Of a DNA stretch of 64,000 nt, positions 57,467 to 64,000 are shown piece after piece. The number at the start of each line of letters is the position of its first letter. Positions within the stretch are counted from its first letter, which is position 1. The stretch is taken from contig NZ_CBXV010000008.1 in assembly GCF_000820845.2 (NCBI RefSeq), positions 313,001 to 377,000 of the forward strand, read 5' to 3'. This DNA is from Pyrinomonas methylaliphatogenes (GTDB lineage: Bacteria > Acidobacteriota > Blastocatellia > Pyrinomonadales > Pyrinomonadaceae). Position numbers and translations under genes: made by a program. The notes beneath the pieces are model-generated. The model made no database searches. It worked only from the letters and a program-made list of their open reading frames with translations, and was not told the DNA's origin.

Positions 57467-58867
57467 TCATGCGACCTTCAGCAAGGCGTTGAACAGATTT
57501 ACCTCTTCGTCCGCAGCGACGGTACGAAGGTCGAGCATGACCTTTTCGTCGCTGACGCGCGCGATGATGGGCGGATCGCTTTGGCGTAAAGCTCTTTCGA
57601 TCTCCGCCGCCGAATGCTCCTCGTGCTCGAGCGCCACGAGACTGGTCGGCAGATTCGCCATTGGAGCCGCGCCGCCGCCCACCGCCGATTGTCCGGCAAT
57701 CACTTCGACGCGAAGTTTGGGTGCGCTCGCGCGCAAACGCGACGCCAAAGAGAGCGCGCGTCGTTCGAGCTCTTCAGGCGTGACCGCCAGCATCCGTAAG
57801 GCTGGCACTTGATCGAGATGATGCCCGCGCCGGTAGATTTCGAGCGTGGCTTCCAGCGCGGCCAAGGTCAGTTTATCGACGCGAAGCGCGCGATAGAGCG
57901 GGTGACGACGCAATCTTTCGACGCATTCGCGCCGCCCGACGATCAATCCGGCTTGAGCGGCTCCAAGGAGTTTATCGCCGCTGAAGGTGACGACGTCCGC
58001 CCCTTTTTCGAGCGATTCACGGATGATCGGCTCGCCGTCGATCCCGCATTGACGAAGATCGACCAGAGCGCCCGAACCCGCGTCCTCATAGAGAAACAAC
58101 CCATGCGCGTGCGCAAGCGAGGCGAGCTCCTCTAGACTCGGCGCATGCGTAAAACCGATGATACGGTAGTTCGACTGATGCACGCGCGCGATCAGGCGTG
58201 TGCGCGCGTTGATGGCGCGTTCGTAATCGACTAGGCGCGTGCGATTGGTCGTCCCGACCTCAACCATCGTTGCGCCGGATTGCGCCATCACGTCAGGGAT
58301 GCGAAAATCGCCGCCGATCTCGACCAGTTCGCCGCGCGAGATGATGACTTCGCCGTCACGCGCAAGCGCGCTTAAGACGAGCAAGGTCGCCGCCGCACAG
58401 TTGTTCACCACGAGCGCCGCTTCCGCCCCTGTCAATTCCCCCAACAGACGCTCGACCCGTGCGCCGCGCCGCCCGCGTTTGCCCGTCTCTAGATCGAATT
58501 CGAGCGCGCAGTAACGCGACGCGCGCGCCATCGCCTCGACCGCCACGTCGGCAAGCGGCGCGCGCCCCAAATTCGTATGCAGCACGACGCCGGTCGCGTT
58601 TATGACGCGCCGTTGAAGAGAGGAAGCGCGTTCACGCTCGACGCGCGCACATAGACGCGCCGCCGCTTCGACCAAAAGGTCGGACCGTGGAGCGGAAGAC
58701 TCCTGCCCCAGAAGTTCGGCGCGCAGTTCGCCGATGACCTCGCGCGCCAACGCCGTCAAACGCTCGGCGCTCAATGATGCGCGCAACGACTGGACCAGCG
58801 GTTGATGCAAAAGGGCGTCGACCGAAGGAAGCGCGCGCAGTTTCGAATGAACCTGCTCTTCATCCAT
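57467..58867 (-). CDS. selA: L-seryl-tRNA(Sec) selenium transferase
   Basis: 466-aa PLP enzyme that converts Ser-tRNA(Sec) to Sec-tRNA(Sec) with selenophosphate. Signatures are RRVINATGVVLHTNLGRAPL, YCALEFDLETGKRG, VNNCAAATLLVLSALA and the PLP-lysine segment VTFSGDKLLGAAQAGLIVG. The N-terminal helical tRNA-binding domain (LRALPSVDALLHQP) is present. The length is normal. selB, selC and selD are not in the window. Its presence shows that this genome uses selenocysteine and supports reading UGA in the rhodanese gene at 51332 as Sec. It converges with the ROK regulator. Confidence 0.97.
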   Translation of the reverse strand: MDEEQVHSKLRALPSVDALLHQPLVQSLRASLSAERLTALAREVIGELRAELLGQESSAPRSDLLVEAAARLCARVERERASSLQRRVINATGVVLHTNLGRAPLADVAVEAMARASRYCALEFDLETGKRGRRGARVERLLGELTGAEAALVVNNCAAATLLVLSALARDGEVIISRGELVEIGGDFRIPDVMAQSGATMVEVGTTNRTRLVDYERAINARTRLIARVHQSNYRIIGFTHAPSLEELASLAHAHGLFLYEDAGSGALVDLRQCGIDGEPIIRESLEKGADVVTFSGDKLLGAAQAGLIVGRRECVERLRRHPLYRALRVDKLTLAALEATLEIYRRGHHLDQVPALRMLAVTPEELERRALSLASRLRASAPKLRVEVIAGQSAVGGGAAPMANLPTSLVALEHEEHSAAEIERALRQSDPPIIARVSDEKVMLDLRTVAADEEVNLFNALLKVA

Positions 58868-59041
58868 GGCGTCGCATCAAGTATAGAACTCGACGCGCCG
58901 GGGCCGGAAGAGGCCTCGAATTTGCTCTCGCCATCAACAAATCCCTCCCCGGACGCTTTCAAGGGCAAATTGACCGCAGACTTCGAATCGACCTAAACTG
59001 CTTTGTGGCGTCGGCCCCGCGCCGAAAGGAGAGGCATAAGG

Positions 59042-59362
59042 TTGAATCCCCATCGTTTCCAGACGCCCAAACGCGCCGCCCACATGCAGATCGACGAACA
59101 ACTCAACCGTTTGGAAGAAGATATCCGTCGGCTCAAGATCGAGTTCGACATCTTCTTCAACGGCGGAGCCAAGCGCCCGCCCTACGACACGAAGAATCGC
59201 GTCGAGACGATGATCAAGCGTCTGGGCGACGATCGCACGCTCAACTTCACGCAGCGCTACCGCTACAACACGCTCGTTTCGCGCTATACGGCCCTTCGTG
59301 AACTGTGGCGTCGAACGCTGCAAGAGCGCGAAGAGGGTCCGCACCGGCCCCTGTTGAGATGA
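59042..59362 (+). CDS. Conserved-looking hypothetical protein, charged helical
   Basis: About 106 aa with a coiled-coil-like centre (MQIDEQLNRLEEDIRRLKIE) followed by FDIFFNGGAKRPPYDTKNRV, METMIKRL-type helices and a basic end. No named family. The start is uncertain: AAAGGAG lies 8 bp before a TTG at 59042, which I use; the ATG at 59084 is a second choice, and the TTG at 59003 lies before the ribosome site. The even spacing of FFNGG and YDTKNR suggests a specific small fold rather than a random frame. It converges with the cold-shock gene. Confidence 0.65.
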   Translation: MNPHRFQTPKRAAHMQIDEQLNRLEEDIRRLKIEFDIFFNGGAKRPPYDTKNRVETMIKRLGDDRTLNFTQRYRYNTLVSRYTALRELWRRTLQEREEGPHRPLLR

Positions 59363-59443
59363 AACAAGACCGGCGCTCCAAAGACTGAAGCGCCGGGGCA
59401 AAATCAATCGTTGCTGGCCTGAAGCGGCGCTTTCAAGCGCCGA
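59362..59443 (-). terminator. Tandem hairpins between hypothetical gene and cspA
   Basis: Stem 1: CCGGCGCT (59370-59377) with AGCGCCGG (59389-59396); read on the minus strand it is followed by TCTTGTTT, an intrinsic terminator for cspA. Stem 2: CGGCGCTT (59426-59433) with AAGCGCCG (59436-59443), loop TC, without U-run. Confidence 0.65.
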
Positions 59444-59472
59444 CCAACCTCGGACTGGTTCTGCGAATGGAT

Positions 59473-59679
59473 CTATAGCTTGACGACGTTCTCCGCCTGT
59501 GGGCCCTTCGGTCCCTGCGTGACCTCGAACTCAACCGTTTGGCCCTGCTCCAAGGTCTTAAAGCCTTCGCCCTGGATGGCGCTGTAGTGGACGAAGATGT
59601 CGGAAGAGCCAGGCTGTTCGATAAAGCCGTACCCCTTCGCGTTGTTGAACCATTTGACTTTACCGGTAATTCTAGGCAT
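59473..59679 (-). CDS. cspA: Cold-shock domain protein
   Basis: 68-aa OB-fold RNA chaperone. RNP1 is [17 protein letters not shown] and RNP2 is DIFVHYSAI; the rest ([20 protein letters not shown]) is standard for CspA-family proteins. It melts RNA secondary structure. GAGGAGG lies 10 nt before the ATG. A likely promoter about 280 bp upstream implies a long 5' leader, as in cold-inducible csp genes. Confidence 0.97.
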   Translation of the reverse strand: MPRITGKVKWFNNAKGYGFIEQPGSSDIFVHYSAIQGEGFKTLEQGQTVEFEVTQGPKGPQAENVVKL

Positions 59680-59958
59680 AGCGGACGATCCTCCTCACCA
59701 AAATCTCCTCTTTTGCCGACGCACGAAGGCGCCGGAAATCTTAGGCGCAGGCGGCGACCGGACAAGCGCTTCCGGCCCACCTTCGCCGAGAAGATGACGA
59801 GAAAGCCCATGTGTGGCGAATTAGTTGCGGAACGCGCTTGATCACCACACATGAACACCCACTGTGAACAAACGAACCATACGCTTTAAGCGTCTTGGTT
59901 GACACGATGCGGCCGGGGCGGATCAGGCCCCATCTGCCTTGTCTGGAAGCGAGCGCGC

Positions 59959-59988
59959 ATACTATGCGAAAAAAACTGGCGCTGTCAA
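59959..59988 (-). promoter_or_regulatory. Probable cspA promoter
   Basis: On the minus strand: TTGACA (59983-59988), an 18-bp spacer with a run of seven T, and TAGTAT (59959-59964). The -10 lies within the inverted repeat CGCATA-C-TATGCG (59956-59968). Confidence 0.55.
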
Positions 59989-60003
59989 GTGGAAATTTTT
60001 CCC

Positions 60004-60033
60004 GCAAAACAGAAGGCCGCCTCGAAGGCGGCC
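60004..60033 (-). terminator. Intrinsic terminator of the small membrane protein gene
   Basis: GGCCGCC (60015-60021) pairs with GGCGGCC (60027-60033) around a 5-nt loop. On the minus strand it is followed by TTCTGTTTT. It lies 28 bp after the stop codon at 60062. Confidence 0.75.
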
Positions 60034-60061
60034 CAGTCAACCGTTCGCCGATCCGAGAGGA

Positions 60062-60283
60062 TCAGAGCTCTTCGGCTTCGCGGCGCCGACGTCGCTGCCT
60101 TTCGCGCAACGTCGCCAAGATGACGAGCACCATCAACCCGACGAAAGCGGCGACCACAGCGAACTTGATGATAAAGATCAGCGCTCCGACGAGCGCGATC
60201 AACTGTCGCACGAGGGCGATCAGAAGCAATATAAGCGTTAGCAGTCCGCCCCACCTACCTAAGATCTTAAGCATTCCCATCAT
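60062..60283 (-). CDS. Small membrane protein
   Basis: 73 aa, almost entirely two long hydrophobic stretches (LLTLILLLIALVRQLIALVG and FAVVAAFVGLMVLVILATL) followed by a basic/acidic tail (RERQRRRRREAEEL). No family was recognised. AAGGAG is 8 bp before the ATG at 60283; a longer frame from 60325 lacks this. It has its own intrinsic terminator. Located between cspA and a zinc-finger membrane protein gene; no function is assigned. Confidence 0.7.
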   Translation of the reverse strand: MMGMLKILGRWGGLLTLILLLIALVRQLIALVGALIFIIKFAVVAAFVGLMVLVILATLRERQRRRRREAEEL

Positions 60284-60361
60284 GGTCGGATCTCCTTGGT
60301 GAAATATCTGCCGATCCCAGCCCACCTTTTGTGAGCAAATATAACAAATCGATCCGCGCGA

Positions 60362-61111
60362 TCAATAGCCATCGCGAGCTTTGATCTCATCGCGCACCCC
60401 TCGCCCCAATTCCCGATCGAAGCGCATGGTGCGATCTTCGGTGATCGAAGGCGGCGCGCTCCAATCGAACCGCGATTCGCCCGCACGCCTTCCCCTCTTC
60501 CACCGATCGTAGATCAGATATGTGCCAAGCACGATGAGAACCGATGGCAGGATGATGCGCATCTGAAGCAGCCAACCGAAGACCGTTTGCAACAAGAAGA
60601 GCGTGCCCAAACAGAGCAGAGTGATGCCCCAGGCTACGGGATGAGCGATCAGATGGCGCGCGATCGCGTCCGATTCCGTATCCGGCAACAGCCCGGCGCG
60701 TATCAACCTCGCCGTGCGATAGGCATCGAGCGCCGCATAGAACCAGATACCGATGCCGCCGAAGACGAAGATCGGCGCGCCGTTGGTCGCCGTCGCCAAC
60801 TGAAAGAGACTGGCGAAGATGACGAAGTGGACCAGCGCCTTGGCCGTCTGCCCGTTGTAGGCCGCGCCGAGTCCGGGAACGATAAACGATAGCAGCATCG
60901 CGCCAAAAGGCGACACCTTAGTATACGCCGTGATCGGATGGCGCTGGCTCGCTCGCCTCTGGCGCAACAGCTCAACTCCGGCAACGATGCAATCTTGGCA
61001 GTAAGGGAAACCACGCACCCTGTGATCGCACGCCGGACAGAGCGGTCGCGCGCATGCGCTGCACTGCGCGTAGGCCGGATTTGATGGATGGAAGGCGCAA
61101 CAGTTTCTCAT
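60362..61111 (-). CDS. Zinc-finger membrane protein (B-box-like)
   Basis: 249 aa. The N-terminal 45 residues form a B-box-type zinc finger: CCAFHPSNPAYAQCSACARP followed by LCPACDHRVRGFPYCQDC, giving Cys/His pairs. Four hydrophobic spans follow, including FGAMLLSFIVPGLGAAYNGQ and WGITLLCLGTLFLLQTVFGW, then a basic tail. The combination is common among uncharacterised bacterial proteins. The start is the ATG at 61111; two in-frame upstream ATGs (one giving MGSVVNDG) are possible. It follows the ECF sigma/anti-sigma pair on the same strand, so it may belong to that regulon. Confidence 0.72.
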   Translation of the reverse strand: MRNCCAFHPSNPAYAQCSACARPLCPACDHRVRGFPYCQDCIVAGVELLRQRRASQRHPITAYTKVSPFGAMLLSFIVPGLGAAYNGQTAKALVHFVIFASLFQLATATNGAPIFVFGGIGIWFYAALDAYRTARLIRAGLLPDTESDAIARHLIAHPVAWGITLLCLGTLFLLQTVFGWLLQMRIILPSVLIVLGTYLIYDRWKRGRRAGESRFDWSAPPSITEDRTMRFDRELGRGVRDEIKARDGY

Positions 61112-61270
61112 CTCAATACGAAGCCCGTCGTTTACAACCGACCCCATCCCACAGCGTCTCAGATCCGATCGAAGTTTCGCCAAACGGTCCCTTGTAGCGC
61201 CGCGCTCGATTCGGTCAGAACATTCAGCGCATCAGCTCGAGGCGAGCGCCGACGCTCAAGCGATTTTGCC

Positions 61271-62014
61271 TCATGTGCCGTTGATCGCGCCGGTGACTTT
61301 TTTGAGATCCCCGGTCGTCATCCGCGCCGCCGTATTCGCGCCAAGGGCATAGGTCTGCGCCGCAAGACGCCAACTGGTGCGATACACATCGCCGATCGTC
61401 CCATCCTTTGAAAGCGTTGAGCCGATGAGCACGGCCACCAAAAGGACCACCGCCACGGTGGCGAGCTGCGGCGAGATGGTGACCGCCTGTAGCTCGCCCC
61501 ACAGCGCCTCCAACCAAGCGCGCAAACGCAGGACGAGCGATGGGCGAAACGCGCGCGCATCCGCCGCGCCTAGCGTCGCGCATAGGATGCGGCTATGCAA
61601 ATCGGCGGGGACCGGCAACTCCTCGGTAAGCAGACTATAGCAGGCCCCTATCGCCCGCACGACATCGCCGGGCAGATCCGTACAGCGCGGGCATAGGGCG
61701 GCATGACGTTCCCAACGATGATAAAGCGGCGCCGGAAGAAAACCATCAAGGTAATCCGTCAGATGCTCTTCGAACTCCTCGCACGTCATCATCGCTTCCG
61801 GCACGGTACGCGCGATGATGCGCGCTTCGAGCCCGAGGGGAGGCTCTGCCACCGGCAACGATCGGCAGGCTGCCATGGCGTTGCGAACCTCATTGAGAAG
61901 GTCGTGACAGACCGGACATGAAAGCGCATGTTGCGCCATCGCTTGGTTTGCCTCGGCAGCGAGCGCGCCTTCGATGTAGTCTGTCAACCGCTCCTCAAAT
62001 TCAGCGCATCGCAT
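61271..62014 (-). CDS. Anti-sigma factor with two zf-HC2 domains
   Basis: 247-aa membrane protein. Residues 1-73 and 77-150 are an internal duplication: MRCAEFEERLTDYIEGAL versus MTCEEFEEHLTDYLDGFL, with zinc ligands H29-C33-C36 and H104-C108-C111. A membrane span lies at about 183-200, and the last 45 residues would be outside. Zf-HC2 domains sequester ECF sigma factors; the partner is the sigma gene 12 bp upstream. Two domains in tandem are unusual and could bind two sigma molecules or give cooperative release. Confidence 0.88.
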   Translation of the reverse strand: MRCAEFEERLTDYIEGALAAEANQAMAQHALSCPVCHDLLNEVRNAMAACRSLPVAEPPLGLEARIIARTVPEAMMTCEEFEEHLTDYLDGFLPAPLYHRWERHAALCPRCTDLPGDVVRAIGACYSLLTEELPVPADLHSRILCATLGAADARAFRPSLVLRLRAWLEALWGELQAVTISPQLATVAVVLLVAVLIGSTLSKDGTIGDVYRTSWRLAAQTYALGANTAARMTTGDLKKVTGAINGT

Positions 62015-62026
62015 GTCGTTCCTCTT

Positions 62027-62656
62027 TCACCCCCTTGATCGAGATTTTTCGGACAACTGTCCGTCGGCGCCGATGACGCGCATTCGACGCAGGATCTTCG
62101 CCAGCTCGATACGCCCACGGTTGATGCGCGACTTGACGGTCCCTTCCGGGATCTTCAAAAGCTCGACGATCTCCTGATAGCTCAACTCCTCGATATCACG
62201 CAGAATGACGCAGACGCGCAGATCGGGCGGCAAACGGTTGATGGCAGCCTGCACCTGCGCGCCCAACTCGTCGCGCTCGATCTCTTCCTGCGGCGATCTT
62301 CCGGCAGCGCGCAAGTGATACATGTGGGTTTCGAGATCCTCGGCCTGCGAATCATGTGGCACCCGCTCGCGCCGCCGGTAATCATCGATGATCAGATTTC
62401 GCGCGAGCCTCATCAACCAGTTCTGCAGATCCCCTTGTCGTGGATCATATTGATCGAGCGAGCGATAGAGACGGACGAAGACCTCTTGCGTCAAATCCTC
62501 CGCCGCATCGGCGCGCGCCGTGAAGCGATAGGCCAGATTGTAGATGCGCCGCGAATAGGTCGCCACGATCTCCTCCCACGCGGCGCCATCGCCGGCCCGC
62601 GCGCGTCGCACCAGTTCGGCTCCATCGCCGATCGCCAAGGCTTTCGTCGCCCCCAC
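62027..62656 (-). CDS. ECF (RpoE-type) RNA polymerase sigma factor
   Basis: About 209 aa. Region 2 is visible in YRFTARADAAEDLTQEVFVR with WLMRLARNLIIDDYRRRERV; region 4 is PPDLRVCVILRDIEELSYQE then IVELLKIPEGTVKSRINRGR. This is an ordinary RpoE-like ECF sigma. I start at the GTG 62656, just after an AGAGG; a GTG at 62719 would add 21 residues and is possible. It is co-transcribed with the zf-HC2 anti-sigma gene. The signal it responds to is unknown. Confidence 0.93.
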   Translation of the reverse strand: MGATKALAIGDGAELVRRARAGDGAAWEEIVATYSRRIYNLAYRFTARADAAEDLTQEVFVRLYRSLDQYDPRQGDLQNWLMRLARNLIIDDYRRRERVPHDSQAEDLETHMYHLRAAGRSPQEEIERDELGAQVQAAINRLPPDLRVCVILRDIEELSYQEIVELLKIPEGTVKSRINRGRIELAKILRRMRVIGADGQLSEKSRSRG

Positions 62657-62753
62657 TGTTGAGCCTCTAATTCGCTGATTCGCCGCCAGCGGACTTTCTG
62701 CGGGCGAAACCTCCCACACTTTAGAATACGACCCGTATCTTTGAAAAGTTCCT

Positions 62754-62842
62754 CGCCCACAGAGAGCGCTTTGCGCCGCTCATCGAGCACGCATCGACCG
62801 CGCCGCTCGATCATCCCCCGCCCACAGAGAGCGCCTTGCGCC
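62754..62842. repeat. Intergenic direct-repeat pair H (24 bp, period 65)
   Basis: Copies at 62754-62777 and 62819-62842 differ at one base (CGCCCACAGAGAGCGC then Y then TTGCGCC). The 41-bp spacer itself holds two GCCGCTC pieces. It lies between the divergent ECF sigma and flippase-like genes, in or near their promoters. Confidence 0.8.
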
Positions 62843-62876
62843 CCCGGTCAATTTGTAGTAGTGTGTTCTCACGATA

Positions 62877-62891
62877 CAACATATTGTGTTG
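62877..62891. promoter_or_regulatory. Short palindrome upstream of the flippase-like gene
   Basis: CAACA-TATTG-TGTTG (62877-62891), an inverted repeat with 5-bp arms in an AT-rich stretch, about 40 bp before the start codon of the plus-strand gene. Possible operator or promoter part. Confidence 0.35.
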
Positions 62892-62932
62892 GGGGGCTCA
62901 AAGCGCCCTGAATCCAGCTTGAAATCTACGGG

Positions 62933-64000
62933 TTGAAGGCCAACGCATTGCGACGGAAGTTTAGCCTTTTCATCTTCACTCTGCTGGCGATCGTGGCCCT
63001 GTGGTGGTTTGGGCGGCGGTTAGACTGGGGGGTTGTGCGCGCTTCGCTCAACGCTGCCGATTGGCGGCTCGTGGGCGTAGCCGCGCTCTTCATCTGCGCG
63101 ACTTACGTCATGCGCGCCTTCCGCTGGCAGGCGCTTCTAGCGCCGCTCAGACCGACGCGGTTTCATGATCTTTTCGCCGCGACGACCGTCGGCTTTGGCG
63201 CCATCTTCACGATCGGGAGGACGGGCGAGATCCTCCGCCCAGCGTTCCTTTCGCTGCGCGACCAGCGCGTGCCGCCGACCGCGTCATTTGTCACGATCGG
63301 CGTCGAACGGATCTACGATATGACGACGATCGTGCTGCTGTTTGCCGCGAACCTTCTGTGGTTCGACCCGCCAGCTTTTTCCGTCGCGCGTTACCGGCAG
63401 ATCAAGATCGCCGGTTTGATTCTGCTCCTCAGCGCCACGTTAGGGATCGTCGGCCTGATCGCCTTCAAGCGACTCTCGTCGCGCGCGATCGGTCAAATAG
63501 AGAGCGCCTCGCGGAACTGGCCGCGCTTTTTACGTCACGCGGCGCGGGTCATCACCCACTCGATGGAGCAGCTTGCGCGCGCGCTGGGAGTGCTGACGAA
63601 CAAGCGCGATCTGCTCGTCACCGCCGCCTGGACGGCTTTTCTGTGGGGCGCGATCACCTTCGCCGATTGGCTGGTCCTGCGCGCCTTCGGTCTCCGATTC
63701 GGCCTGAGCGAGACGATCTTCGTCATGGGCTGGGCGCTAGTTGGCTCGATGGTGCCGACGCCCGGTGGGGCCGCCGGGGCGTTTCACGCCGCGACAGCCG
63801 CGGGTTTGATCTTCCTCGGAGTCGAACGCGAGCAAGCGGCTGCCGTCTCCATTGTGATGCATCTAGTTCTTTTCGGTCCGGCGCTCTTCTTCGGCCTTTA
63901 CTACTTTCTGCGCAGCGGTACGGATCTAGCGCGCCTGTGGGATACGGCGGAACGAGAGGCCGAAGAGGCGCAAAATTCCCAATCGATCGCCCACACGCAA
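62933..64000 (+). CDS. Flippase-like/LPG-synthase transmembrane-region protein (partial)
   Basis: 356 codons are visible; the gene runs off the right edge without a stop. It is a polytopic membrane protein of the UPF0104/lysylphosphatidylglycerol-synthase TM family: RRKFSLFIFTLLAIVALWWF, VMRAFRWQALLAPLRPTRF, FGAIFTIGRTGEILRPAFLS, VERIYDMTTIVLLF and MVPTPGGAAGAFHAATAAGL are diagnostic. Relatives move or modify lipid-linked molecules. An in-frame stop at 62909-62911 limits the start; I use TTG at 62933, although its ribosome site is weak. Confidence 0.85.
   Translation, partial: MKANALRRKFSLFIFTLLAIVALWWFGRRLDWGVVRASLNAADWRLVGVAALFICATYVMRAFRWQALLAPLRPTRFHDLFAATTVGFGAIFTIGRTGEILRPAFLSLRDQRVPPTASFVTIGVERIYDMTTIVLLFAANLLWFDPPAFSVARYRQIKIAGLILLLSATLGIVGLIAFKRLSSRAIGQIESASRNWPRFLRHAARVITHSMEQLARALGVLTNKRDLLVTAAWTAFLWGAITFADWLVLRAFGLRFGLSETIFVMGWALVGSMVPTPGGAAGAFHAATAAGLIFLGVEREQAAAVSIVMHLVLFGPALFFGLYYFLRSGTDLARLWDTAEREAEEAQNSQSIAHTQ

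Larger units (their letters stand above)
59680..60061. other. Long gap upstream of cspA
   Basis: 382 bp. Reading toward cspA it contains the terminator of the next minus-strand gene (60004-60033), the probable cspA promoter (59959-59988) and about 275 nt of presumed cspA leader. No gene is seen. The leader includes runs with potential for secondary structure, for example the GCTTTAAGC palindrome near 59881-59892. Confidence 0.55.

Overview
The window looks like chromosomal DNA of an aerobic, high-GC acidobacterium, probably of the Blastocatellia/Chloracidobacterium side. This is an inference from gene content: an Oar-like TonB-dependent receptor with an N-terminal carboxypeptidase-regulatory domain, an alternative complex III (ACIII) cluster joined to a caa3-type oxidase, and an hspR-controlled dnaK operon. 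No rRNA, tRNA, insertion sequence, phage or CRISPR array was recognised.

Layout. 1-5.2 kb: partial rph, murI and a large outer-membrane receptor. 5.4-10.3 kb: HD-domain phosphohydrolase, a CsgG/TonB-like protein, kdsD, a metallophosphoesterase and pgsA. 10.4-14.0 kb: dnaK-dnaJ-hspR behind a strong promoter. 14.0-27.9 kb, all on the minus strand: actABCDEF, a single-span membrane protein, SCO, coxBAC, subunit IV and heme O synthase, a complete quinol-to-oxygen branch without a bc1 complex. 28.3-47 kb: a divergent 2Fe-2S protein, then housekeeping and catabolic genes (rsmI, a Gfo/Idh/MocA oxidoreductase, hyuA/hyuB, nadE, ttcA, dienelactone hydrolase, 2-hydroxyacid dehydrogenase, a cytosolic subtilase, a molybdopterin oxidoreductase, an MscS channel, a transglutaminase-like protein). 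47.3-51.1 kb: pterin dehydratase, isocitrate dehydrogenase, purE, purK. 51.3-55.6 kb: an exported rhodanese followed by a mercury-resistance cluster (merR, a MerT-thioredoxin fusion, an exported HMA-like protein, merA). 56.2-64 kb: ROK regulator, selA, cold-shock protein, small membrane proteins, an anti-sigma/ECF sigma pair and a partial flippase-like protein.

Main discoveries. (1) The rhodanese gene at 51332-51823 has an in-frame UGA where relatives have the catalytic Cys of the CTCPNE motif. The frame continues with intact rhodanese sequence, and a perfect 6-bp hairpin with a 5-nt loop starts 15 nt after the UGA, as in a bacterial SECIS. selA lies 6 kb away, so this is very probably a selenoprotein (Sec117). 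(2) Eight intergenic spots each carry a pair of 24-40 bp near-identical direct repeats, always at a 61-74 bp period with a 33-42 bp spacer. The repeat sequence is private to each spot. (3) The merR promoter has the 20-bp-spacer architecture of ZntR/PbrR-type operators and ends so close to the merR ATG that the transcript should be nearly leaderless.
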